NCBI GenBank assembly: GCA_044351045.1
Contig: JBILGM010000009.1
Span: forward strand, 1 to 64,000
DNA length: 64,000 nucleotides
Source: UBA6136 sp044351045
Lineage (GTDB): Bacteria > Pseudomonadota > Gammaproteobacteria > Methylococcales > Methylococcaceae
Reading direction: 5' to 3'
In this document: positions 18,561 through 27,712 of the stretch, piece by piece
Layout of the letters: every line of letters begins with the position of its first letter
Position numbering within the stretch: the first letter of the stretch is position 1
Notes under the pieces: generated by a model
What the model saw: the letters and a program-made list of their open reading frames with translations, nothing else
Databases searched by the model: none
Told to the model about the DNA's origin: nothing
Made by a program: the position numbers and the translations under genes

Positions 18561-19319
18561 TCCAACTAACGCCATCACATCCCCATGGGCCTCTATTCCC
18601 GAGCATCGGCGATGCAAAGGTGATGTCCGCCATCTGCCTTACAGACTGTGTGATTTGCCGCAGTCATTGAGTCAAAACCTACTAAGCAAGCCCTATAATC
18701 ACACCATTCTCATGCTCCGGGGTGAACACATATCCATAAGAATTGGACAGCCTGCGGATGAGACTTGACGCACCCAATAACATGGCGGGAATACCCACCC
18801 CATCAGCACCGAGATCGGTCCACCGGCACCCGTCGCAGCACCCATCCCGGCCGATATGCGCCGAGGCTCCGCCAAACAATGGTCCGCCAACTAACCAACA
18901 AACTCCAGAGGCTACGAGGTAACCACATCAATTTGGGTAATGCCGAGTTCCTGCAGAACCTTTATCTTAAGAACGATATCGTCATGATCGATTTAAGCCG
19001 CCACCTTGCTGATCAAGTCAACGAATTGTTCGATAGGCGCAGGGGCAATACTGTATCAACGAGCTTGCCCATAGATGACGCCACACGGCCGAGAACACCG
19101 GGAATAAAGCCCGGTCTTTCACTCCTCCAGTCCACTATCGCACATAACTAACGACGCTTGTACTCAGAGAGAAATACGGGAATCAATGGGTACATCAGGT
19201 TCATTGCCTGGGCGCTGGTCAAGCAGGGAATGAGGAAGGGGGGTTCATCACGCAGATCGATGAACCTGCAACTTTTCGGTCGAGGTAGCTACAGAACTGC
19301 AGGGGAAAAAGGCCGACTT
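18561..19319 (+). other. Intergenic / decayed region, no intact gene
   Basis: About 760 bases with only short frames lacking codon-like composition. On the minus strand around 18910-19060 there are protein-like but interrupted segments: a run reading DDIVLKIKVLQELGITQID is separated by a TAA from IEQFVDLISKV, and a third segment further on is in another frame. This suggests a decayed gene of unknown family. A GC-poor stretch at 18670-18710 could hold a promoter. I call no gene here. Confidence 0.45.
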
Positions 19320-19844
19320 TCAGGTAGGCAGGAAGGAGATGTCTTCATGATCTTGGTCAGCCCTGAGCCAGCTCACCATATTGGGGTAAGGAGCCACACC
19401 AGCCGCCTCAGCGGCATCAAGGTCGTATGCCATGCGAAATAGCTGCAGGAAAGGCAACCCAAAGTATTGTCCACCTTCAAAGCTCTGCGCTAGCCACCCG
19501 CCCTGTCCCTGATAGCCCCCTTCATGAAAGCACACCGAGGCAGGTATCCCGAGATGAACGCAGGCCGCATAACACCATGCTGCAGTCACCATGCTGTGCG
19601 CTGTCTTTAACTGAACATCCGTAAAAGTAAGCGGTGTAGATAGCTTCGAGCGGCAGGCTGGGTGACAGATAGCTATGGATGAGGCCAAATACACAATATC
19701 ACCCGGATACCTAGCACCATCACTATATTTGAGCACACCCGCATCTATTACAGCCCCATTTATGCTGCCTACCATATCCTTAGACTCGCCCTTAACGACC
19801 TCAATACCGATTTTTTGACTAAACTCAATTATAGGCTCTAACAA
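19320..19844 (-). CDS. Uncharacterised protein, TTG start
   Basis: 174 residues. The start is TTG at 19844: the frame is closed by a TGA 15 bases upstream, and a GAAGG ribosome site lies 9 bases before it. I recognise no family. The sequence is globular with several Cys (HPACR, AWCYAACVHLG), a Gly/Gln patch (GGYQGQGGWLAQSF) and an aromatic-rich middle. No signal peptide. It lies 30 bases downstream of a tail-collar protein and may share its transcript. Base composition is AT-richer than the flanking core genes, consistent with acquisition by transfer. Confidence 0.6.
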   Translation of the reverse strand: MLEPIIEFSQKIGIEVVKGESKDMVGSINGAVIDAGVLKYSDGARYPGDIVYLASSIAICHPACRSKLSTPLTFTDVQLKTAHSMVTAAWCYAACVHLGIPASVCFHEGGYQGQGGWLAQSFEGGQYFGLPFLQLFRMAYDLDAAEAAGVAPYPNMVSWLRADQDHEDISFLPT

Positions 19845-19874
19845 AGATAAGTACCTTCAGGAATAAAATAGAAA

Positions 19875-20339
19875 TTAACTGCGAGATGGAAAAATTCCAT
19901 TTACGCACATGACAAAGTTCAGGCAGATATAGGGCTGCATCACACTTATCGGATTCCCACTTCCCATAAGGGTTGGGGTAACGACCTTAACCGCGGTGCC
20001 TGAATTAGTGTATGGTGCAGCATCTTGAGACGGACCTGAAGGGCCAGTTGAGAACATGGGGGGCAGATTACTCGAGGTAATCTGTGTAGTTGGCGTACCA
20101 CCCGCATCACCCATCCTAAAAAAACCGAGCTGAGGATTCTGGCCAAAACCCATCGGTACACGCCCAGTCAAATCAGGCAAATTAAAAGTCGAAACTCCGT
20201 TACCGCCGTAGGTAGTTCCTAACAATGCATATAGAGCCTGGTATTGACTTATTGCGAGCGTCTGTCCTTGACAAAACATATACCCATAAGGGGCAAAATT
20301 GAATCCGACCATAATAATCTGACCGATGAAGCTCTCCAT
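19875..20339 (-). CDS. Phage tail collar-domain protein (MdpB-like)
   Basis: 154 residues from the ATG at 20339, which has AGGAGG 5 bases upstream; a GTG one codon earlier is too close to that site. The N-terminal block IGQIIMVGFNFAPYGYMFCQ then GQTLAISQYQALYALLGTTY and FNLPDLTGRVPMGFG is the phage tail collar signature, as in microcystin-dependent proteins. The C-terminus (ISVMQPYICLNFVMCVNGIFPSR) is the usual end of this family. Such stand-alone collar proteins are trimeric, fibre-like and often encoded outside prophages. No other phage gene is adjacent, so this is not a prophage. Role unknown. Confidence 0.85.
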   Translation of the reverse strand: MESFIGQIIMVGFNFAPYGYMFCQGQTLAISQYQALYALLGTTYGGNGVSTFNLPDLTGRVPMGFGQNPQLGFFRMGDAGGTPTTQITSSNLPPMFSTGPSGPSQDAAPYTNSGTAVKVVTPTLMGSGNPISVMQPYICLNFVMCVNGIFPSRS

Positions 20340-20397
20340 CACTACCTCCTATTAATATATAAATATAATAACAAACTAGAAACACCTAATACCGTTG

Positions 20398-21330
20398 CTA
20401 CACGGGAATTGCACTGTAGGCAGACACAATCAAGCTGCCATTTGGTGAGAAGGCCAGATATCTGGGCTGCGCTCTCGAGCCATCAGGCAGAATCAAGTCT
20501 ATCGTATCCAACAACCTCCCTCTTTGGGTCATGGCGATAATTGTTCCGGCGCTAGCGTCAGCGGCATAGAGAATACCATCCGGCCCCATTGCGATATAAC
20601 ATGGATTAAAGTTCCGAACATTACCAAGACGACTCCCATCGTAAACATCAAGAAGCACCCCCGAGTGGTTAAATACCTTGATGCCATGGTTACCTTTGTC
20701 CACCACATAAATATCGCTGTCAGTTCCCACAGCAACACTAGTCGGCCCATTAAGATTATCATAAGACAGACCTAGGCTCCCAAATGAATATTTGTGGCGG
20801 CCACTACGATCATAGATATCAATTTGATGATTAGATGTGTCGGCGACATACACCCTGTCGTTAGCAACAGCCAAGTCCCTGGGGTAAACTAAAGCGTTTT
20901 TTCTAGTTGAGCGGATAACATCAAGAAGCTTGCCATTCCGAGACATGACAATGACTCGGCTGTTGCCAATATCGGTGATGTAAAATCGGCTACGGATGTC
21001 AGTAGCTAACGAGGAAGGAATGTTAAGCAGCTTTCTATCCCTGACTGATACTCCACCTCTCTTCCATACCACATTGCCATCGGAGTATCTGATCAGCTCA
21101 TTTTTTTGCATGTCGAGGGCATATTTGTCGCCATAGCGATCATAATCCCACGCGACCGAATTGCTCAGCTTGACTTCAATAGGGGCAAGGCCGCTATTAC
21201 TATTCGGTATCATGATGCTTGGTGGCTCTTGCTCACGTACAAGCTCAACACCGGCGGCCAGCCGTGAGAAAAGGGCGAAACCACCGAACGCAACCCCTGT
21301 ATCTCGTATAAATCGACGCCTATCGTACAT
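20398..21330 (-). CDS. Tat-exported NHL-repeat beta-propeller protein
   Basis: 310 residues. The N-terminus MYDRRRFIRDTGVAFGG is a twin-arginine signal with a hydrophobic stretch, so export in folded form is likely. From about residue 55 there are repeating NHL/YVTN-type blades: DIGNSRVIVMSRNGKLL, VADTSNHQIDIYDRSG, VVDKGNHGIKVFNHSG, AADASAGTIIAMTQRG. Roughly six blades would close a propeller. NHL propellers are binding scaffolds for proteins or ligands. It lies upstream of the collar-domain gene in the same direction, 58 bases apart. The coding sequence is AT-rich relative to the core. Confidence 0.8.
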   Translation of the reverse strand: MYDRRRFIRDTGVAFGGFALFSRLAAGVELVREQEPPSIMIPNSNSGLAPIEVKLSNSVAWDYDRYGDKYALDMQKNELIRYSDGNVVWKRGGVSVRDRKLLNIPSSLATDIRSRFYITDIGNSRVIVMSRNGKLLDVIRSTRKNALVYPRDLAVANDRVYVADTSNHQIDIYDRSGRHKYSFGSLGLSYDNLNGPTSVAVGTDSDIYVVDKGNHGIKVFNHSGVLLDVYDGSRLGNVRNFNPCYIAMGPDGILYAADASAGTIIAMTQRGRLLDTIDLILPDGSRAQPRYLAFSPNGSLIVSAYSAIPV

Positions 21331-21964
21331 ACATGCCTCACACTGTGGAAAGATTTAGCAGGCTCCTTTTCAGCGAATCTACCCGTCTCATTGGATAAAA
21401 GTCAAGACTTCGTGTATGAGTATTGCCGCCCTCCGTCAAGGAAAGCGGATCCCGTGCCAAAACACCGTTGACATGTTCAACTCACTGGATAGCGCTCAAC
21501 CCGGCCGGGAGGGTAGGTGTACAGCACGCAGGTCGGGCAGCAGTGATAGCTGAACCCAGCCACATGGTTGGTTTTACCCCTTGCCTTGCCGAATTGTATC
21601 TGTATTTAAAAGGCACGCGCCCATCAAACTAGACAACCCCGGCGAATGACTGACAGGGCAAAGCGAGAGCTGGACTTAACCGTCCTTGAGCTTCACGCAC
21701 ACTTTGAGTGCGCCGCGCACGGTATTGAAGCAGTCGCATCCGCCATCCACCATTCATCATTTGAGGAGCGGATACTGTTAGAATATCAACCATAACACAA
21801 CGCAATGAATTAAATAGTATTTTATCTATTCACGTTAGTGCGGCATGAAATATGCTAATTTTTCTATGGTAGCCATCCTGAAATCGAGTCCGTCTCAGCG
21901 CTGACAGCCGTCCATGCGCACATGTGCTACAATGTGACGCTTTATTAACTTTGTAGAGACAGAA
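21331..21964 (+). other. Intergenic region without a clear gene
   Basis: About 630 bases between divergent features. The first 450 bases hold only short frames with no recognisable domain. The last ~180 bases (21790-21964) are markedly AT-rich and probably contain the promoter for the small exported-protein gene that follows. Confidence 0.4.
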
Positions 21965-22485
21965 ATGAGAAAAATCTTATATATTATGACGCTTACTGCG
22001 CTTGCATTCCCTTTTGCTTCACAGGCGGGTGTTAAAAGCTTTGTTTTGAGTCGTCATCATCTGTAAGTGGCGATAAGTCAACCCAGAACTATACCTATGG
22101 GGAAATCCGGAATGGTCATGTAAATCTTTTCGGCAGGGTGTGCTATACGCCAAAAATAGGCGTAACGGAGTGCTCTCCGGCGATGGGCTCTAGCATTCTT
22201 CACAATAATGTGCTTGAGGGAAACATCCAGTATGCTGAGTTTGAGAATTATAGCGGGGTTGAAAACTTCACTGAGCAAACAATTCACGTTAAGCTTAACC
22301 TTGACACCCTTAAAGGTACATATGTTTCTTCAGTAAGCATGTTTTCAGAGGGTCAACAAACGCCGAGAGAGGCTTTTGATAAGGGTCTGGTTACTGCTGT
22401 CGCATGCCCGCCAACCACCAAGGAGCAGAGGGCGCTCGACGATAAGTTTAGGAATACCATAAAAAAGCTCGACAACTTGAAGTAA
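21965..22485 (+). pseudogene. Small secreted protein gene with a frameshift
   Basis: An ATG at 21965 opens a clean signal peptide (MRKILYIMTLTALAFPFASQAG, about 20 residues to the cleavage site), but that frame stops at 22063-22065. Another frame, open from 22036, carries the rest: SSVSGDKSTQNYTYGEI, VNLFGRVCYTPKIGVTEC, and so on to the TAA at 22485. Joining the two near the T-rich run at 22039-22047 would give a secreted protein of about 172 residues with a Cys pair. One base seems missing relative to an intact gene. This could be a true mutation, phase variation or a base-call error. Family unknown. Confidence 0.6.
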
Positions 22486-22920
22486 CCCCCATCGTTTCAC
22501 AATGTATTGCTTCATCCTGGGAGGCTAGAAGCAGCAAATTCAGGTGTTGAGTTTGGCTGCTTCGCTGCTCCATGGTGGTTTCATCAACCATGGCAATCGA
22601 AAAAAGAAATTGCTAATGGCCCCCATGGGAAATAGTGCTGGAACCCTATGACCATCCACAATTGACAAACCGGTGGTCATTTGGGGCATGCAGCCTCGCG
22701 CTTTGAGGCTTTATGTATGGTACGTTTGGGAAACTCTGATCAACTCAATTCTGATAAACTCGGATATAAAATAATTAATGTTTTAGACTGTCATTTGACG
22801 ACGAGCTACGAATTATTAATATACTCCTTAGCAAGGTAGATCGTGCTATCAGCCTATTTCATCAACTCTAGCGCGGACACCCGGCCCTGCGGACTGGATG
22901 TCCGCTGGAGCGTCATTGAG

Positions 22921-23063
22921 GCGGTACTGGGTTTAGCCAAAAGGACCGCTAGCCCCAACTATATTTTGATTCTCAAACTGTAAAACCCACCGTTACCAAC
23001 ATAGATTATTGGCTAATAGTGGGCAGGATTGTCGAGGGGATGGACTCAGTGGCTGACACCTAA
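22921..23063 (+). pseudogene. Cyclophilin (PPIase) gene remnant
   Basis: One frame near the end reads GRIVEGMDSVADT then TAA, matching the conserved cyclophilin C-terminal motif (FGxVVEGMDVVD). About 80 bases upstream, in another frame, is LGLAKRTASPN, resembling the cyclophilin LAMARTxxPNSATSQFF start. Between them the frame is broken and the QFF catalytic segment is lost. It looks like the decayed 3' end of a ppiA/ppiB-type gene. Evidence rests on two short motifs, so moderate confidence only. Confidence 0.45.
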
Positions 23064-23064
23064 G

Positions 23065-23955
23065 CTACTTGCAGTGAACTAAACCGCCGGCGAGGTTGGG
23101 GTAAATCAAACTGACATGGAGCTCGTTAAGCATACGGCGGTTGATGAGCCGCTTGGATTCCTCAAGAAAAGACAGCATGGCCGGGGTAAGCACCATGCGG
23201 GCTTCGGCCAGTGAGATGGCGGGCGGGCGGGGTAGATCGTGGAGGTCGGCGATCCGCCAAAAGTAATCGGTCATGGTGGTGGGATGACCATCACTAATAT
23301 TGTAGGCTCGGCCGGCCTGGCCATGTCGTGCCGCCGCAACACAGGCCGCAGCCAGGTCATCGGCGTGGATACGGTTGCTGTAAGGTGATTCTTCCGGGAT
23401 CAGCACCGGCACTCCCTGGCGCACGCGCTCGACGGGCAGGCGTCCGGGGCCATAAATCCCTGGAACCCGCAGGATGACCACGGGAACACCGGTTCGGTGG
23501 CTCCAGTCCTGCAAAATGTGCTCGGCCGCCATGCGGCGTTTGCCACGATCTGATTTTGGATTGAGCGGGTACTCCTCATCGATCCAGGCGCCGGCACAAT
23601 CGCCATAGACACCGCTGGTACTGATATACACCACTCGCTCGGGAAGTCCTTTCAAGGCATTCAGGCCATTGCGCAGTCGCGGGTCGTCAGCGCCCGAGGG
23701 TGGGGGCGGAGCAAAATAATAAAGTGTCGACACAAGATCCGGGAGCGCCATCAGACTGGCAACATCATCCAGATCGCTGCGGATGACGCCAAGGCCCATG
23801 GCCTTGAGCGCGGCGGCCGTGGACTCCGATCGGGCTAGACCCATCACGGTGCGGCCTTCCGAGATTTCCAGGCGGGCGACGCGTCTTCCGATATCGCCAC
23901 AGCCGACAATGAGGTCAGCCTGCCCGGCTACCGCTGGGTTGGGTTGGTTTTTCAT
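23065..23955 (-). CDS. NAD(P)-dependent epimerase-type SDR (YeeZ-like)
   Basis: 296 residues of the extended short-chain dehydrogenase fold: nucleotide-binding motif VGCGDIGRRVA (about 17-27), STLYYFAPPPPSG, then VVYISTSGVYGD where the catalytic Ser/Thr would lie. The usual YxxxK is replaced by a region DRGKRRMAAE. YeeZ-type SDRs share this atypical active site and have no well-established substrate. It sits just downstream of zapA-6S RNA on the same strand, where ygfA lies in many relatives. Start at 23955 is supported by the family N-terminus lying soon after. Confidence 0.8.
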   Translation of the reverse strand: MKNQPNPAVAGQADLIVGCGDIGRRVARLEISEGRTVMGLARSESTAAALKAMGLGVIRSDLDDVASLMALPDLVSTLYYFAPPPPSGADDPRLRNGLNALKGLPERVVYISTSGVYGDCAGAWIDEEYPLNPKSDRGKRRMAAEHILQDWSHRTGVPVVILRVPGIYGPGRLPVERVRQGVPVLIPEESPYSNRIHADDLAAACVAAARHGQAGRAYNISDGHPTTMTDYFWRIADLHDLPRPPAISLAEARMVLTPAMLSFLEESKRLINRRMLNELHVSLIYPNLAGGLVHCK

Positions 23956-24063
23956 TTACGCAATGCGCCCGCCGTGATGATCAAGAGCTTGACAGCTGGT
24001 GATCGGGAAGAGGCCCGTCAGGGGTAGAGGGAAAATCGCCCCCAGAGGGCATTGGATGGATGA

Positions 24064-24251
24064 GAGTATTCCCCGCCTGCGCCGGAGCGCGCTTTCGCCC
24101 TTGAACCAGAGGTTCAGGTGGGATCAGTGGGCCTCGAATCAGGCTTTCCGCTCGGAGGCGGACCTGCGCACATCAATGGCCCGGAAGCTCCCGGGGTTTT
24201 GGATTAGGCTCAAGAAGTAACCCAGCGTGCTTCGAACGCGGCAGAGAATAC
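24064..24251 (-). ncRNA. ssrS: 6S RNA
   Basis: On the minus strand, about 188 bases downstream of zapA, the sequence matches 6S RNA in order: TATTCTCTGCCGCGTTCG at the 5' end, the central GCAGGTCCGCC...GAGCGGAAAGCCTGA region, then CCACCTGAACCTCTGGTTCA with its conserved small hairpin, and a 3' part GCAGGCGGGGAATA that can pair with the 5' TATTC end. 6S RNA binds housekeeping RNA polymerase through its open bubble and shifts transcription in stationary phase. The zapA-ssrS linkage is conserved in gammaproteobacteria. Ends are placed from the closing stem and may be off by a few bases. Confidence 0.85.
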
Positions 24252-24329
24252 CGGGCGGAATTCTACCGGCTTGCCAGACAACCGCAATACCGGATTTTGC
24301 CTGGAGGATAAACCAGGCAGGGTCTGGAA

Positions 24330-24560
24330 TCAGTCCAGACGCCGCTGTTTCTGCTGCAACAGTTCATGAGCGATGTTGAGGGCCGCCATGACGGCAATCC
24401 GCTCGGTACCGATGATGCGGCCTATATCCCGGATTTCGCGCATTTTTTCGTCAATATAGCGAGCAGCAACCAGAAGATCGTGCTGTTCGTCGGCCGGACA
24501 GGACACGGGGTACTCCTTGCCAAGAATCTGAACCTTGATCGGTGGGCTGGTATCACTCAT
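24330..24560 (-). CDS. zapA: Cell division protein ZapA, short form
   Basis: 76 residues: IKVQILGKEYPVSCPADEQ followed by LLVAARYIDEKMREIRD and ERIAVMAALNIAHELL, the ZapA globular domain. E. coli ZapA is 109 residues; here the C-terminal coiled-coil part ends after HELLQQKQRRLD, so the tetramer stalk is shortened. ZapA bundles FtsZ protofilaments at the division ring. Divergent from ygfB with 88 bases between the starts, the same arrangement as in enterobacteria. Confidence 0.9.
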   Translation of the reverse strand: MSDTSPPIKVQILGKEYPVSCPADEQHDLLVAARYIDEKMREIRDIGRIIGTERIAVMAALNIAHELLQQKQRRLD

Positions 24561-24648
24561 GGGGATATTTCAGAGAGGATGCATTGGTTGAAACTGAGGT
24601 CGAATGCTAGGATAAAGAATTACCCAAAGACCGACAAGGCAAGCGGCC

Positions 24649-25185
24649 ATGAATAACGTTGTCAGCTTTGAAGAGATTCAGGATGCGCTGACGCATAGCG
24701 ATGTATCCGGCACCGCCGCCGAAGCTCATGGCTTGCTTTCGGGCATGCTGTGCATGGATGTAGCGACAGACTGTCATCAATGGCTCGGTGATTTTTTCGG
24801 GGCTGAGCTGAGCGAGATCCAGGGAGAAGACCGTCTTCTGCTTGACCGCCTCTATCAACAAACTCGCCGTCAGTTGGTGGATTTCGATTTTTCTTTCGGA
24901 CCACTCCTGCCCGACGACGAAGATTCTCTGGAAAACCGCGCACAAGCCTTAGGCGAGTGGTGTCACGGTTTTCTGCAAGGCATCGGCTACACGGGCAAGC
25001 AATCCGGATGGCCGGGAGAAATGAATGAAATACTCGCAGACTTGCTCGAGATCGTGCGGCTTGATCCGGCTGCTGCCGGTGAGGGCGATGAGTCCGCTTA
25101 CACCGAGCTGACGGAGTATGTCCGGGTGGGTGTGCAGGTCATCCACAGCGAATTGCAGTCTCAAACCCCTCCGCAACATCATTGA
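24649..25185 (+). CDS. ygfB: YgfB (UPF0149) family protein
   Basis: 178 residues: HSDVSGTAAEAHGLLSGMLC at the N-terminus and WCHGFLQGIGY in the middle are the UPF0149 signature. The C-terminal YTELTEYVRVGVQVIHSEL is also typical. YgfB is linked to regulation of cell-wall recycling and beta-lactam response in Pseudomonas, but its role here is unknown. First of three genes ygfB-pepP-ubiH, the conserved order; 12 bases separate it from pepP. Confidence 0.92.
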   Translation: MNNVVSFEEIQDALTHSDVSGTAAEAHGLLSGMLCMDVATDCHQWLGDFFGAELSEIQGEDRLLLDRLYQQTRRQLVDFDFSFGPLLPDDEDSLENRAQALGEWCHGFLQGIGYTGKQSGWPGEMNEILADLLEIVRLDPAAAGEGDESAYTELTEYVRVGVQVIHSELQSQTPPQHH

Positions 25186-25197
25186 ATCGGTCAGGCC

Positions 25198-26514
25198 ATG
25201 CTTAAACTCAGCGATTTCAAACAACGTCGCAAGCAGCTCATGCGGCGAATGAAGAAAAACAGCGTAGCGGTCCTGGCGAGCGCGCCCGCGAGCATTCGCA
25301 ATCGGGATGTCGAATATCCTTTCCGGCAGCATAGCGACTTCCATTATCTGACCGGCTTCCATGAGCCGGAGGCGGTTGCGGTCCTGGCTCCTGGCCGAAA
25401 AGAGGGCGAATTCATCCTATTCTGCCGGGAGTTTGATCCGGAAAAAGCCATCTGGACCGGTCAGCATGCGGGGCTGGAGGGGGCCAAAAATGTGCACGGC
25501 GCTGACGAAGCCTTTCCCATCGATGATCTGCAGGAGAAGATGCCGGAACTGCTTGAAAATCGGGATCGGGTGTATTTCCCCATCGGCCAGGATGCCGAAC
25601 TGGATCACGTCATCATGACCGCCGTGAATGAGGTGCGAGGTCGTGCACGCACCGGTGTTCAGGCACCCTATGAGTTCATCGCCGTGGAACACCTGCTGCA
25701 TGAGCTGCGCCTGTTCAAATCAACGGAAGAAATCCAGGTCATGCGCAAGGCCGCCGAGGTCTCTGTACTGGGTCATCTCCGGGCCATGCGGGCTTGCCGT
25801 CCCGGTCGACATGAGTACGAGATCGAGGCCGAGCTGGCTCATGAATTTACTCTGAATGGCATGCGTTCGCAGGCTTACCCCAGCATCGTCGCGGGCGGGG
25901 TCAACGCCTGCGTTCTCCATTACACCCAGAATGATGCCGTACTGCGCGACGGTGATTTGCTGCTGATCGATGCCGGTGCGGAACATGAAAACTATGCCGC
26001 CGACATCACCCGCACCTTCCCGGTCAACGGTCATTTCAGCAAGCCCCAACGCCTGATTTACGAGCTGGTGCTGGAAGCCCAACTGGCCGCCATCGAGGCC
26101 GTGCGGCCTGGTCGGTGCTGGAATGAACCCCATGACGCGGCCGTTAAGGTGTTGACCAAGGGCCTGATCCGGCTCGGCCTGCTGGAAGGCAAGCCGTCCA
26201 GGCTGATCAAGGATGAAGCCTACAAAAAGTTTTACATGCACCGGACGGGTCATTGGCTTGGTATGGATGTGCACGATGTCGGGGCTTACATGATCGGGGG
26301 CAAATGGCGCGAATTTCAGGCGGGCATGGTGCTGACCGTCGAGCCCGGTCTCTATATTGCCGCGGACTGCGAGGAGGTCGATCCTTGCTGGCGGGGCATA
26401 GGCGTCAGGATCGAGGACGACGTGCTTGTCACCCAGGACGGCTGCGAAGTACTCACCGGCGCATTGGCCAAATCGGTGGATGACATCGAAGCCATCATGG
26501 CGAGCGGGATATGA
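25198..26514 (+). CDS. pepP: Xaa-Pro aminopeptidase PepP
   Basis: 438 residues, the normal length of aminopeptidase P II. N-terminal creatinase-like domain (to about 175), then the pita-bread metallopeptidase domain with the two-metal ligands visible: LIDAGAEHENYAADITRTF (two Asp), HRTGHWLGMDVHDVG (His), VLTVEPGLYIA (Glu) and GIGVRIEDDVLVT (Glu). It removes N-terminal residues in front of proline using Mn2+. Stop overlaps the ubiH start by 4 bases. Confidence 0.95.
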   Translation: MLKLSDFKQRRKQLMRRMKKNSVAVLASAPASIRNRDVEYPFRQHSDFHYLTGFHEPEAVAVLAPGRKEGEFILFCREFDPEKAIWTGQHAGLEGAKNVHGADEAFPIDDLQEKMPELLENRDRVYFPIGQDAELDHVIMTAVNEVRGRARTGVQAPYEFIAVEHLLHELRLFKSTEEIQVMRKAAEVSVLGHLRAMRACRPGRHEYEIEAELAHEFTLNGMRSQAYPSIVAGGVNACVLHYTQNDAVLRDGDLLLIDAGAEHENYAADITRTFPVNGHFSKPQRLIYELVLEAQLAAIEAVRPGRCWNEPHDAAVKVLTKGLIRLGLLEGKPSRLIKDEAYKKFYMHRTGHWLGMDVHDVGAYMIGGKWREFQAGMVLTVEPGLYIAADCEEVDPCWRGIGVRIEDDVLVTQDGCEVLTGALAKSVDDIEAIMASGI

Positions 26515-27701
26515 CAACCGATTACGATGTGCTGATTGTCGGCGGCGGTCTGGTCGGTGGCAGTCTCGCCCTTGCACTCAAGGATGCTTCGCTCCGCATC
26601 GGTCTGGTAGAAGCGTTGAGTGACGCCGAACGGCAGGGATCACCCGCCGGCGACCGAGCGCTGGCCCTCTCCCGGGGCACCGTGCAGACTCTTGATGGCC
26701 TGGGTATCTGGGCCTCGGTCGCACCGCAGGCTATGGCCATCCGGCATATCCATGTATCCGACCGCGGACATTTTGGAAAAACTCGCCTGCATGCCCGGGA
26801 TCGGGGCGTGGACGCGCTCGGTCATGTCGCCGTTGCGCGCGTGCTGGAAGACGCCATTCAAAACCAACTGGACAGTTCCCCCATTACCCGCCTCTGTCCT
26901 GCGCGCATCATGGGCATCCAGTCCGGTCAGGACAGCGCTCTGGTTGCCCTCAATCACGCTGGTGAACAACTAAATATTTCCGCCCGACTGGTGGTGGCGG
27001 CGGATGGTGGCAGTTCGACCGTCAGAACCCTGCTGGGTATCGAGCAGAATGTGCGGTCCTATGGCCAGACCGCTATCGTGGTCGAAGTCAATACCAGCAA
27101 TGACACAAACGACACGGCCTACGAGCGATTTACTTCATCGGGGCCACTGGCATTTCTGCCATTGGAACGCCGTAAATGCTCCGTGGTCTGGACGCTCACG
27201 AATGAAGAAGCCGAGGATTTGCTGCATCAGGGTGAGTTGGAATTCACCGCCAGTCTGCAGGATGCGTTTGGATATTGGCTGGGAACCCTCTCGCTCGCTA
27301 ACCGGCCACAGGGTTTTCCCTTGAAGTTGATTCAGGCGGAACGCATGACGGATCAGCGGGTGGTGTTGATCGGCAATGCCATGCATCAAATCCACCCCGT
27401 AGCCGGCCAAGGTTTCAATCTGGGACTCAGGGATGCGGCGGTACTGGCCGAACGTATCCAGATTCAGACCCGGCTGGGCGAGGATTTTGGAGACCCGCTG
27501 TTTCTGGGCCAGTATGCCGAGGCCAGGCAGGCGGACCTCAACCGGGTGATCCGGTTCACGGACAGCCTGGTAAGAATTTTCTCCAACGAATTCCCTCCGC
27601 TGGCCTGGGCACGAAACCTCGCCCTGATGTCGCTCGACCGGATTCCGGCCGCCAAGCGGCTGCTCTCACGCCATGCGATGGGATACGGAATTCACGGATA
27701 A
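26511..27701 (+). CDS. ubiH: 2-polyprenyl-6-methoxyphenol hydroxylase UbiH
   Basis: 396 residues, a class A FAD monooxygenase: GGGLVGGSLALAL dinucleotide motif at about 11-23, the DG motif VVAADGGSSTVRTLLG (about 160) and GNAMHQIHPVAGQGFNLGLR (about 290-310) that binds FAD ribityl. UbiH hydroxylates C4 of the ubiquinone ring. The ygfB-pepP-ubiH order is as in E. coli, though the usual fourth gene ubiI is not present after it here. Aerobic quinone synthesis is implied. Confidence 0.93.
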   Translation: MTTDYDVLIVGGGLVGGSLALALKDASLRIGLVEALSDAERQGSPAGDRALALSRGTVQTLDGLGIWASVAPQAMAIRHIHVSDRGHFGKTRLHARDRGVDALGHVAVARVLEDAIQNQLDSSPITRLCPARIMGIQSGQDSALVALNHAGEQLNISARLVVAADGGSSTVRTLLGIEQNVRSYGQTAIVVEVNTSNDTNDTAYERFTSSGPLAFLPLERRKCSVVWTLTNEEAEDLLHQGELEFTASLQDAFGYWLGTLSLANRPQGFPLKLIQAERMTDQRVVLIGNAMHQIHPVAGQGFNLGLRDAAVLAERIQIQTRLGEDFGDPLFLGQYAEARQADLNRVIRFTDSLVRIFSNEFPPLAWARNLALMSLDRIPAAKRLLSRHAMGYGIHG

Positions 27702-27712
27702 AAGCCGTTGGA

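Noticed and set aside
18561..19319. Several short frames downstream of potD
   Set aside because: None has a ribosome site with a recognisable domain; the better-looking segments are interrupted by stops and frame changes, so no intact gene was called.
19875..20339. Tail-collar protein as evidence of a prophage
   Set aside because: No integrase, capsid, terminase or lysis gene is nearby; stand-alone collar proteins are common outside phages.
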